From contig NC_073695.1 of NCBI RefSeq assembly GCF_029784165.1, positions 204,363,136-204,427,135 of the forward strand: a stretch of DNA of 64,000 bases, read 5' to 3'. Below the pieces are notes generated by a model that was given only the letters and a program-made list of their open reading frames with translations, did not search any database and had not been told where the DNA came from. The stretch comes from Wyeomyia smithii. Its lineage: Eukaryota > Arthropoda > Insecta > Diptera > Culicidae. Numbering within the stretch: the first letter of the stretch is position 1; the number at the start of each line of letters is the position of its first letter. Of the stretch, positions 54,991 to 64,000 are shown piece after piece. Both the position numbers and the translations under genes were made by a program.

Positions 54991-55009
54991 CGGCGTATAT
55001 TATCACGCT

Positions 55010-55630
55010 TGGATACAGCCCTCACAACCATCACCGATGCGGTGATCCGAAACCATGGGTGTTTATGTGGGACGAGGGATGCTGGCCAACGTCGACGCCC
55101 ACAGCAGATCTTGCGCCGGGTGCAAGATAAAGAGTTTCTCATCAGAAAACACTAGCTTTGCGTGCGGCGAAAGTATCAGGATGTCCAGCCTTTCTGTAGC
55201 GTCCTTTACCCCGTGATTTCAATCGATCACCAGGTCGCTTACCTCTCGCAAACAACTTACAGCTTCGGGATCAGTGGATGGGACTGCCGCTTTCTGACAG
55301 TTATGTCATTGTTTGCCAGCTACTTTTTCACTTTTAGGCCGTGTGCACTAATCTCTCGGCGAAGCGCACGCAGCGATGTAACCACTCTTCTCTTGGTATC
55401 TTCACCTTGCTTTGGAGCTTCTTGTCGCTCAGGGTTGTCGGTCGTCCGGAACTGGGCTTTCTTTCAATGCTCTGGTTATTTTCCAGTAGTGCCAAGATGT
55501 TGCAGATGCTGGAACGGGCGTATCCGGCGTCCACAAAGTGACGCACGATGACCGTTTTCGACTCGGTGGGGTACCATTCTTTGAACGCGTACGCTTCTGA
55601 ACGGCGTAGCTTCACTGTTTCCGCCATCAC
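55010..55630 (-). pseudogene. Tc1/mariner-type transposase fragment
   Basis: The minus strand starts with 'MMAETVKLRRSEAYAFKEWY' and continues 'STICNILALLENNQ'-like (here SSICNILALLENNQ) 'SIERKPSSGRPTTLSDKKLQ', a helix-turn-helix plus the GRP hinge of IS630/Tc1/mariner transposases. Downstream, in another frame, is 'VFSDEKLFILH', the first catalytic Asp block (F-S-D-E-K), and near the end 'ASVMVVRAVSK', a decayed S-V-M-V-W-G motif. Stops and shifts separate these and the final catalytic block is missing. Close in style to mosquito ITmD37E-like transposases; that label is tentative. Confidence 0.8.
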
Positions 55631-55754
55631 GGTAAGAATTTGACTGATTGAGCTGAAATTTTTTTTCTACTGAACTGGGTTACTATGATTGATGCATGGG
55701 TAGTTTGAGGCTATGAAAAATCGGCAATTTTTGTCTATTGTTTTTCAATGCAAT

Positions 55755-55850
55755 TGTTATTATACACAGACTTCGCAGCCAACTGCTAGTATACAGGGCA
55801 ATTGCGTGGCTAGCGTTACAATCCTACTGACGCCAACAGTCTCTCCCGGG
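55755..55850 (-). mobile_element. SINE type A fragment, inverted
   Basis: Its complement reads 'GAGAGACTGTTGGCGTCAGT' and then 'CAGTTGGCTGCGAAGTCTGT', matching the body of the SINE at 50,036-50,250. The tRNA head is absent. Confidence 0.75.
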
Positions 55851-55975
55851 ACGGAATTCGAACAAACGAATCCTCCTATTTAACCCGTAAAGACCCGGGA
55901 CGGAACTTGGTTTTTGAAAATGCTCGTTCTCAGCACTGGAACGGCCGATTTGGGAAAACTTGGAATTTTATTTGT

Positions 55976-56025
55976 GCCGTCCGGTTGATAGACGTAACAA
56001 CCTTCCCGCAGAGGTCCGAAGTGCC
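55976..56025 (+). repeat. 50-bp duplicate of a non-LTR 3' fragment
   Basis: Nearly identical to 54,901-54,950 ('GGTTGATAGACGTAACAACC' onward). A SINE begins directly at its end, so the SINE probably inserted into this older fragment. Confidence 0.8.
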
Positions 56026-56288
56026 TGGTCCCCGTGGCTCTGTGGTTAGCGATGTCGGTCGGTTAGCTCTCCCACACGGTTGTGATATCGAGTTCGATTC
56101 CCGATCGAGTCGAGGATCTTTTCGAGCTGGAAATTTTCTCGACTCAGCCCTGGAGCACGGTGTATCGTTGTACTTATCCTACACTTACAAAATGTGCCAA
56201 AAACAATATCGATAACGAATTCTCTCAACTAATCTAGTTGATCGAGACCGCTATTTGCCCCAAGGCTAAGCGTGCGATATTGTTGTTG
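56026..56288 (+). mobile_element. tRNA-derived SINE, type B (Feilai-like)
   Basis: It starts 'TGGTCCCCGTGGCTCTGTGG', has the B box region 'GAGTTCGATTCC', and matches the complement of 53,782-54,047 over its full length, ending '..GCGATATTGTTGTT'. No convincing TSD was found at the right end. Confidence 0.85.
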
Positions 56289-56586
56289 GAATTTTATTCA
56301 AGAGGAATAGTTGCTCTAAGTTTTGGTTAAGGTGCCACCCCTCTGGACCCCTCCCCGTTTTTGTGAGACGCAAATATGTTTGTGTTTTTTCTAATTTTTC
56401 AAACAGATTGAACAAACACTGGGAGTTTTCATACGTATCAATTGCTCCATGCATTAAATCATATCAGGTAGATGAAGTATGGTATGTAAGAGTGAATTTT
56501 GGAGTTTCTAAATTATTTCAGTACAAAATCACAAAACTACGTAATTTCATAAAAATTCAAATAACAAAACCGTTCTTAAATTTTTA

Positions 56587-56945
56587 AGCTCTACATTTTT
56601 GAGAAAAGTTTTCCTGAATCCATACGCGATGAAATATTTATTTAAGCATGCAAAGATTTTGAGAAAAACAAGTTAAAATTCACTAAAGTACATATTTTCA
56701 TGGAAACCTGATTTTCTCAGTCTCCCACGGTAGTTTTCAACTTAGCTCTCCAAATTTCAAGCTCTATATTTCTAGAGTAACGTCTTCTGAATCCAAAGAT
56801 GCTGAAAGATTTATTCTAGCATGCACAGATTTAGAGAAAAACGAGTTTGAATTCACTAAAGTACGAGTTCTTATAAAAACTTGATTTTCTCCAAATCTGT
56901 GCATGCTAGAATTAATCTTTTACTATCTTTGGATTCAGAAGAATT
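56587..56945. repeat. Tandem unit (~173 bp) with internal hairpin
   Basis: 'AGCTCTACATTTTTGAG' at 56,587 recurs as 'AGCTCTATATTTCTAGAG' at 56,760, with matching text after each ('ATTCACTAAAGTAC'). In addition 56,784-56,842 is complementary to 56,883-56,941, with the core 'ATTCTAGCATGCACAGATTT'. The stretch is probably an interspersed repeat with foldback ends. Confidence 0.75.
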
Positions 56946-57805
56946 AATAAATTGCGATATTCTAGTTTTAAACTCCTAAAAGTCAAAGTAAAATCAAAAT
57001 ATGTGACACATTGTTGAGAACGTTCATCATCGATTGAATCGGTTCGTTTAGGGTGTAGTCTTGTCGACCTAATGGCAATCGTAGAAATACGGCTCTGCGG
57101 AGGGAGTATCCTGGAATGTTTAGGCATATATGTGCGAGAAGATTTGGCGCATCAGTGTCTCCGGTTAAAAGCTTAGCAATGAACAATGCCTTAGCACGTT
57201 TTCTTCTTGGCTGCAAAGTTTATAAGCAAATCAGCTTACAACGGTTCTCGTATGGTGGCAGGTTTTGCGGATCGTTCCATGGTAGGATGCGAAGAGCAAA
57301 TCTTATGAACCTTTTTTGGACAGATTCAATCCGAGCATCAGGAGAGTTGTGGTAAGGGTCCCAAATTACCGAAGCTGTTTCTAGTATAGGCCGCACGAGG
57401 CTGACGTATAAGGATTTCTCTGTTTGCGGATCCCTAAAGTCCTTAGAAACTTTATTTACGAAGCCAAGTAGACGCCGGGCTTTGTCGATGATTTCCTCAT
57501 GGTGATTCCTAAACGTAAGGGCAGCGTCTAAAGTAAGGCCAAGGTCCCAAACTTTTCGCATCCTGTTTAACCGTTTTTCGTTGATTCCGTAATGAAATGG
57601 CACAAAATTTTTCTTGCGATGAAAACTAATAACACAACAATTGAATAGACTAATTTTCAGCCCGTTGTTGGCCATAAACAAGACAACAACCATCTCCAAG
57701 GTATGCAATTGCGTCGCTTAAGAATAGCGGAAACAGAAGAGGACTACCCTGAAGCACACCCGAACTATTAGTGAACCAAATGTTTGTTGCATGTTCAAAC
57801 TATTG
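56946..57805 (-). pseudogene. Jockey-like non-LTR ORF2, C-terminal part
   Basis: Minus strand. Near 57,775 'SSGVLQGSPLLFPLF' is a form of RT motif B (G-V-P-Q-G-S); the region with the FADD box is damaged. Frame 57,708-57,220 reads 'NGLKISLFNCCVISFHRKKN' and 'LTFRNHHEEIIDKARRLLGF', then 'VRPILETASVIWDPYHNS' and 'VQKRFIRFALRILPWNDPQ', all typical of Jockey-clade ends. A shift continues with 'RRKRAKALFIAKLLTGDTDA' to 56,983. The 5' part is missing, as usual for truncated copies. Confidence 0.85.
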
Positions 57806-57952
57806 GAGCGAGCTGTTTCAACGATGCACTGTAAAATCAATGTAGGATAGGATAGCGAAAAACGAATGCGAAAGTGTGGACTAGCATTTCTAGCAGAGTT
57901 TTGTTCGCAGTTGATGATGATGATGATGGTCCCACCTCATACCCCTGCATCG

Positions 57953-58281
57953 CACACTAAGAAAAAACTGAACCCAAGTTCTCACTAAAAAAAAGCCGCT
58001 GGGCTGGAGACCTAAAATATAGAGTATCTTATGTCAAATTGGTCAAGAAATTGATTGGTGATATTTTCATTCTGTGCAGGGTACAGGAAAGGGTATATAG
58101 TTTCAAAAATACGCAAAAATAGGGTGAAAAAACAAAAAAGGCCATATTCTGTGCCCTGTCCAAAATGAAACCATCACCAATCGATTTGTTGACCAATTTC
58201 ACATAAGAAATGCTATATTTCAGGTTGCCAGCCCAGCAGCTTTTAATTAATGGGAATTTGGGTTCATTTTTACCCAGTGTG
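57953..58281. mobile_element. MITE with ~110-bp inverted arms and 5-bp flank repeat
   Basis: The ends are CACACT and AGTGTG, with CATCG on both sides (57,948-57,952 and 58,282-58,286). The arms pair over about 110 bp ('TGAACCCAAGTTCTCA' left, relative on right; shared 'CTGGGCTGG' and 'ATTGGTCAA'). CAC termini and a 5-bp duplication are features of Transib, but the TIR beyond CAC does not match its consensus well, so the assignment is open. Confidence 0.75.
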
Positions 58282-58286
58282 CATCG

Positions 58287-61200
58287 GTTTCTATATGAGA
58301 TATATTTAAAAACATGCAGTGTAACCAGTTGGCAAACAAATAACGGACTGGTTATTAATTTCAGACATAATTTAGAAAAAAATTGACGAATCTCCAATCC
58401 AAGGCTCCTTCAGAACGTTTCCAACCCGAAAATTATCTGAACTTGATTAGGAATTGAGCCCAACGTTTAAGAGCGTTCACTAATCATAATTGGTTCTAGA
58501 TAACTATCTAGAACTGCGAGAAAGATCCAATAATACAAGAGTTCTCGATAACGAGTTGCATATCTGTTCTGTTTCTCTGTGTTCACGCCAACACAAGTCA
58601 TCAATCTTGAGAGTAAATACTCTCTTATTGATTTAATTTGCTTCAATAAACAGTCATAATAAGAGCAGTAACCGTCCTATTCTATATTCCAAAGGTTACC
58701 GCCATCACTAATTAACACCTCGATTTGTCTTAGTCGTAGCGTGGTCCATAAATCGTTAAGTCTAGAGAGTCGCCTATGAGCTGTCAGACAAGCTAGAAAA
58801 ACCAATTAAGCAATCGCTGATCTTTTCTCATTAATCCTGCGAGAAGTTAGTAACACTTTTTTCTTTCGAACCCATACCCCAAATCATATTCATAATAGCC
58901 TGCTTAATGCCAAAAGTGCTTTGGACAGGGAGGTAAAAAAACCAGCTCCAGCTATTATCTGATAAATGACCAACAACTCTGTTTGCCCCGAAGCGCACCG
59001 GGCACCCATTTGCTACGATACCGCAGCTAAAAATCCGAACTCACGATGCGGTGCAGAACCCCACAAGTTTGAAACATACCAATTAGTGGACCTCGTAGCT
59101 CGTAGCTGGGGCCTTCTAGGTTGTATCGACAAATACAGTGAAAGTGGCACCGACCGCGCTGCCATTTGTCAGCGCGACCAGATTTGAACAAATGGCCAAT
59201 TAATCTGACCCTTGTCAGATACAAATAAGTACCGGTGGCAGAGCGGTGACCAGCACGGTATGAAGCAGCGAAAAAAAATCGAAAACAAATGGCAAAATAA
59301 TAATAAGAGCCCACGGCCAGCGACGCGCGAGGAGAATAAGAGTGAGTTATGAGAAGAAAAAGACAGATTAAACAGATAAGCCCCCGCCTCGAAGTGTGTT
59401 TATTGATCTAGCCACTTTGGTGGCTGGCCAAGGCGATGAGACGCCACGGACACACGAACGGTAGCTTGAAAAGGAATTCGTAGTTCTGCTATGGACGATT
59501 TTATGCGTGCATGTGAAAAAAAGAGCGAGAGAGCTCTGCACTAACTATATACACCATACCTAGACGTGTGCCACATCGATTGGGAAAAATAATCAATCAT
59601 TTTTGCCTCCGTTCAATGATCAATTTGACAAGTGCCGCCGAAGGTGCTTGTCGTGTTTCAAATTCCAATTAGGGAGATTGTGATAGGATCACTAGTCGTT
59701 AGGCTACTGTGAAGTTGTGAAATAACATTCTTTTTCGTTAAAATGTTACGCGTTTGAGCATTAATTAACGTGACGAACTTAATTTGATGCTAGGACATTG
59801 AGTTTGAAGTTGTTAAATTCGGTGCGTGACATTCCCGTGGACTACTAATCAACCGTGTTCCAACCTTTATCTTTTAGAGTTGTTTGTTGAAAACTGGATA
59901 CGATGATTATTTCAACTCAAACTTTAATTCAATTGTACTGATCTAACGATCGAAATGAATTTGCGTGAGTGGCGCTTGACCTAGTGACATTTAAGTATTT
60001 CAATGGCAGGAAGTAGACCTGATTGTCTGTTCCACTAAGAGGAGGATGCAACGTGTGCTGCTACACACGGAAAGTGCACTCATATTCAGTGAAGCTAATT
60101 GCTACTAATTTCATATTCTGTGAAATCGTTTTTGACCATTTTCCCGCAGGCGCAATTGCCGCTAGAATGTGGGTGGTCTAAGTTGAGCTGTAATTGAAAC
60201 GAAATATGAAACAAGCACACCGTGAAGCATTGATTGTTTCGTTTTTTTTACCGTTTCGTCCAAATGGTGCCCGCTGGGGTCATTACGAGGTAGGAATTAA
60301 TGGCTGCGGTTCGATGATTCATCTAAAGCTTGATGTTAGATTTTACTCGAGGGACACATCATAAGAAGACAATGTCAGGAATTGTTTCGTCTCTTCAATT
60401 CCAGAATGGAGTATCGATTTTACACTACTGCTGGCATACTTTTTCTCACTGCAGGTAACAGTGTTTTAAGTGTGATACAACTTTGTAATGATGAGTGCAG
60501 ACCCTTGTTAGAGCTAAATTAAACACTCACCGGAAGACCACCCCGCGCATCATTATTTCAAAACAAGGGGACACCTTTTTAGATCGCTTTAAATGTGAAT
60601 GGAGTTCCAACCCTAGCTCCGCGAAGCAGTTTCGTACTCAGGGTAGGAAGTCTTTCACCTGAGTGTTGTGATTCAGATCCTTTCATTAAACTTCCCATGA
60701 ATCATTCGGATGCGACACAAAAGACTTAATACAGTGCAGTGCGGCAGTAGACGCATTAATTTTAATGAGACCCACAAGAATTCGGTTTTTCTGCCGACTC
60801 CGAGGTAAACGAATGCGAAATGGGTAGTAGGTAGGTAGAAAGGTTAAAAATGCAATCGGCTGCAAAACCGAAATGAGTCAGACGCTGTGCAACGAAAGAG
60901 ACACTAAAAGATGTTCCGGCCGCTGGAATGCGCTGACTCTGGTTGCAATTTGGCGCGCCCTACGAAATCGTATCGGTTTGATAGCTGTTTGCCGTCTGAT
61001 TATAGTAATCTGAAAATCTGCTGCAGCCGCTGGCTGCGAGCGTTAAAAGCTATCATTTTCGGATGATGATAATTAGGTAGCCTTGCAGCGATTCTTGGGA
61101 ATTCTCTGACCTGTTGGGATTGGATGCTAAACTGGCTAGTCACAGGGCACACATTTTGGGATTGGATGTTGAATTGCTAATGGTTTTTTAACTTTTATTA

Positions 61201-61460
61201 TCCTCTTAAGGGGGTATAAAACTTAAAACATGAAACTCAGATTTCGTTTGATCATCAGGCTGCGTTATTCTCGTGGTGTAAATGACAATTTTATTGAATA
61301 ACCTATATTCAACTTTTAAGAGAAAATTATTCTGACACATTTTACTCCAAAACTTTTATCAAAATTTATATTTGAACTTCGAATTTACACAAAAAAATTA
61401 AAGAAAATATAATTTTTTAATTCTATATATTTTGTTAACTTAAATTGAGTTCTCTCACCA
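58287..61460. other. Repeat-poor, gene-less stretch
   Basis: More than 3 kb show no recognisable transposon, RNA gene or protein domain. The open frame at 58,966-59,187 (+) and its antisense neighbour are unremarkable. Base composition is more balanced from about 59,000 to 61,100. It may be single-copy, possibly regulatory DNA. Confidence 0.4.
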
Positions 61461-62174
61461 TCAGACGAGACTTGTCACCATGTTGCTCGGTTCTGGGGTG
61501 TGTTTCGCCAGTTTGCCAGGCGTCCTATCACCTTCAAGTCTGCTTCTATCTTTTCGTGCCATCCAGCTATTTCTGGTGCCGGCAGGGTTTCTGAAAAGAA
61601 GTGATTTCACAGGGTTGCCAGGTGTACAATGGGGTTCTCTCCAAGCATAGTGTGCCGCTCGTGGTTCATGCCTTCGCCATTCTCCGTCGTCCGTCTGCAC
61701 TCCCCTGTAGATAGTCCACAGCACCTCCCGTTTGAAATCTCCAAGGACGTTCAAGTCCTTCGTGAAAAGCGTAGAGGACTACCCTGCATATAATCGCATA
61801 CCAGTCCCACCTGCATTCTTGTCGTTTTTATAGAGAAGTTATGGTAAATCTCTATCTCATTATATTATGTCTAAAATATTAGAATAAACCAACAACTGAA
61901 AAAACTTAAGCAAGAAAAATAGCTTTATTTTTTTCTCAACATGATGAAAATTAAGGTGGGACTGGTATGCGATTATAGGAAGTACCGGTCTTATCAGGGA
62001 TTTGTAAAGCGTGAACTTCGTGCGTCGTCGCACTCGATTCGATCGAATTGTCTTCCGAAAGGAAAAGTAGGCACGATATTCGGCTCGGATACGTCTCTGG
62101 ATCTCTTTGCTGGTGTCATTGTCGGCGGTCACTAGTGACCCTAAATACACGAGCTCGTTGACCACCTCAAGCAC
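61461..62174 (-). pseudogene. RTE-like RT C-terminal fragment, interrupted
   Basis: The minus strand reads 'EVVNELVYLGSLVTADNDTS', 'KEIQRRIRAEYRAYFSFRKT' and 'TLYKSLIRPVL', then a 185-bp MITE intervenes, and the frame resumes with 'FKREVLWTIYRGVQTDDGEW' and 'KSLLFRNPAGTRN'. These are the same C-terminal blocks as at 54,250-54,735, so both are one family. The RT core is absent. It abuts a Jockey-like fragment on the other strand at 62,193. Confidence 0.85.
61791..61975. mobile_element. 185-bp MITE inside the RTE-like fragment, TA duplication
   Basis: The ends are 'TAATCGCATACCAGTCCCAC' and the exact complement at 61,956-61,975, flanked by TA (61,789-61,790 and 61,976-61,977). It splits the RT C-terminal coding sequence. 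Compatible with a Tc1/mariner-type MITE. Confidence 0.85.
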
Positions 62175-62192
62175 ATTGCCGTCTACAGAGAC

Positions 62193-62479
62193 TTGGAAGG
62201 CTTATCTCCTTCAATTGAATATATTCCACGTGACCGATCATCTAGTTGTAAAAGCTATAAAAAACTGAAATATTCGTGTTCTGCTGGACCTGACGGGATT
62301 CCCTCTTGCGTTCTCAAAAAAATGCATGGCTGCGTTTATTCGACCTCTAGTAATTGTACAGAATCTTTCCCTTTAGTAGAAAATATTTCCAGCGATGTGG
62401 AAGAAATCGATAATGTTCAATTTGTCTCCTTTTGTTTGAGCCGTCTGGGTAACAGGGAACAAGTAGACAGTGTTTACAC
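62193..62479 (+). pseudogene. Jockey-like reverse transcriptase, left part
   Basis: The frame includes 'SYKKLKYSCSAGPDGIPSCV', the first RT block (S-A-G-P-D-G-I-P), then, after divergence, 'VQFVSFCLSRLGNREQVDSV' leading to YT, the region just before motif A. The sequence is cut at 62,480 by a hAT element. Some 60-80 codons between these blocks are missing or frame-shifted. Confidence 0.8.
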
Positions 62480-63390
62480 TAGGGTGGGGAAAAGTGATCG
62501 ATTTTCCAGAACCAATTTTTTTTAATTCCTTTTGGGGCCCCAAACAACCCAAAACTTACTGGAAGTCGATTGGACTTGTCTCCGCTTGGCGCATTGCATT
62601 TCAAATTTGTATGAAAATTTATAAGGGAAACCCTACTTTTTTGCATTTACCTTTCTAGAGAGCTCAATAGTGATCTAATAATGGACTACATTATGTAAAA
62701 GTATAGTATTTTAGATGCCTAACAACTTTGCAGAAGGCAATGAAGAGCTAGGATGTTCCTAAGAAGAGCTTTAGCTGTTCAAAGTTTAGCATGTCGATTT
62801 AAATGCAGAAAATCTTGTTTTATGCCAACATTACCAATGTACCGGTGTCAGTAGGATTCCCATCAGGAATAACCTGTTGTAACGAGTTTATACACTCAGC
62901 TGGATCAAACAAACAAAGTCAGGTCAATATTCTAGTCGTGGGTAGAATCTATAACGTTACTTCTGATGAAAATCTAACTAACGCCGGTACACTGGCAGTG
63001 TTGGCAGAAAAAATGTTTAGCAACATAAATTTTGACATACTCAACTTTGAACAGCTCCAGTATTTTTTTGGGACACTTCTCTTTGATTTGGGACACTAGC
63101 TCTTTGATGTCTTCGGCCAAGTTGTTAGGCATCAAAAAACCTACCATTTGAAGTCATGAAACCAATGGTTTAAGTCAATTTGAGCTCCTTAGAATGGAAA
63201 ATGCATAAAAGCAGGTTTTTCCATACAAATCTCCATATAAATTTGAAATGCAATGCGCCAAGCGGAGACTTAACCAATCGACTTCCGATAAATTTGTGAT
63301 TGTTTGGGGCTCCAAATAGAACAATAAAACCTTGGTTCTGGCCTTCTGCTATCAATTTTCGTTTTTTCCATATAACGATTCTCCACCCTA
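62480..63390. mobile_element. hAT foldback element, TSD GTTTACAC (911 bp)
   Basis: It starts 'TAGGGTGGGG' and ends 'CTCCACCCTA', with GTTTACAC at 62,472-62,479 and 63,391-63,398. Removing it with one TSD makes the host RT read 'DSVYTNLKAAFDRVNH', so the insertion was precise. It is an inverted relative of 42,571-43,453 and has long internal inverted arms. No transposase is encoded. Confidence 0.92.
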
Positions 63391-64000
63391 GTTTACACAA
63401 ACCTGAAAGCTGCATTCGATCGAGTCAACCACGGAATACTCCTGTGAAAATATTCGCGGTAATCCAAGCCTTATCCGACTGCCTGGGACTACAACTTTGA
63501 TCTCGCAGGCTAATCGTCAGCTGGAATTTATTTTCACGCTAACTAATGAGTTCCTGGATCCTTACTGCCTTCGATCGCTTTACTGTTCTCTTGTGCGCTT
63601 CATCCTCGAGTCTTGTTCTATAATCTGGTGCCCATCACAAGCAAACTGGATCGCTAGAATCGAATTTGTCCAGAAAAAATTTCTTCGATACGCACTTCGC
63701 ATGCTACCCTGAAATAACCCGTTAGACTTGCCCTCGTATGAAGCTCGATGTAAGCTACTGGGACTTGAAACGCTTAAGCAGCGACGAGCTACAGCTCAAG
63801 CCGTGTTTGTTGCTAAAATCCTTTCCTGGAAAAATTGATTGCCCTGCAATACTACAGCAGATGAACCTTTACGCACCTGAGAGACCATTACGCACAAGAG
63901 ACTCCTGTACCTCGAGCCAAGCAGAGAGAACTATGGGCTGTTTAATCCAGTACGATTTATGGCCGCACAATTCAATACTGTCTACGAACTTTTCGACTTT
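63391..64000 (+). pseudogene. Jockey-like reverse transcriptase, right part (runs off the window)
   Basis: After the hAT element, 'LKAAFDRVNHGILL' continues RT motif A; the Asp that normally precedes LKAAFD is Asn here. Motifs B and C are deleted, and the frame resumes with 'ANRQLEFIFTLTNEFLDPYC' and 'LRSLYCSLVRFILESCSIIW', then 'VQKKFLRYALRMLP', the typical Jockey C-terminus. It continues toward the window end with 'LPSYEARCKLLGLETLKQRR'-like sequence. Dead by substitution, deletion and stops. Confidence 0.85.

Noticed and set aside
61461..61754. Independent small gene on the minus strand
   Set aside because: Its sequence is the C-terminal block of the RTE-like ORF, separated from the rest only by a MITE.
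1..64000. Endogenous viral element
   Set aside because: No viral polymerase, capsid or glycoprotein signature was recognised; all reverse-transcriptase traces fit non-LTR retrotransposons.

Overview
The window is AT-rich, transposon-dense DNA from an insect nuclear genome, most likely a culicine (Aedes-like) mosquito. The reasoning rests on one clear host exon, the 5' coding exon of a frizzled Wnt receptor (25,805-26,482, minus strand) whose domain matches insect Frizzled, and on the repeats around it: tRNA-headed SINEs, Jockey-, R1- and RTE-like non-LTR retrotransposon remnants, hAT and Tc1/mariner remnants, and many MITEs with recognisable target-site duplications (TSDs). The species assignment is inference. 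There are no bacterial-style operons, rRNA genes, functional tRNAs or CRISPR arrays.

Layout. Positions 1-25,804 are probably frizzled intron 1, because the gene runs toward lower coordinates and no downstream frizzled exon is visible. This part holds a 640-bp GA tract, two copies of a dispersed repeat with possible histone traces, a Harbinger-like MITE, gag and hAT transposase fragments, a tandem array of about 300-bp units, a WD40-like pseudogene with a striking hairpin, a hAT MITE and two non-LTR fragments. From 26,483 to 28,234 lie the 5' leader and upstream region of frizzled. A textbook TATA+Inr+DPE core promoter at 28,235-28,298 is followed by a 690-bp GT-rich tract. From 31,344 to 34,767 is a 3.4-kb element with long terminal inverted repeats (TIRs) and a decayed transposase-like frame. 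From 34,884 to 47,835 there are three MITEs sharing TIRs and 7-bp TSDs, a 592-bp tandem duplication, large foldback elements and a hAT element with an 8-bp TSD. From 48,640 to 54,745 is one RTE-like retrotransposon broken by a 1.9-kb TIR element and by a SINE. From 54,770 to 58,281 are small retroelement, SINE, mariner and MITE fragments. 58,282-61,460 is a quiet stretch with no recognisable repeats. From 61,461 to 64,000 an RTE-like and a Jockey-like fragment are each interrupted by a DNA element.

Function. The only host gene supported is frizzled. Its exon encodes signal peptide, cysteine-rich Wnt-binding domain and linker, and the seven-helix part must lie outside the window. All other coding traces are mobile-element or pseudogene debris, and nearly all carry stops or frameshifts. 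The main value of the window is the nested-insertion record: several insertions can be removed in thought, leaving one TSD, and the host frame becomes continuous. That validates their ends and gives relative ages.
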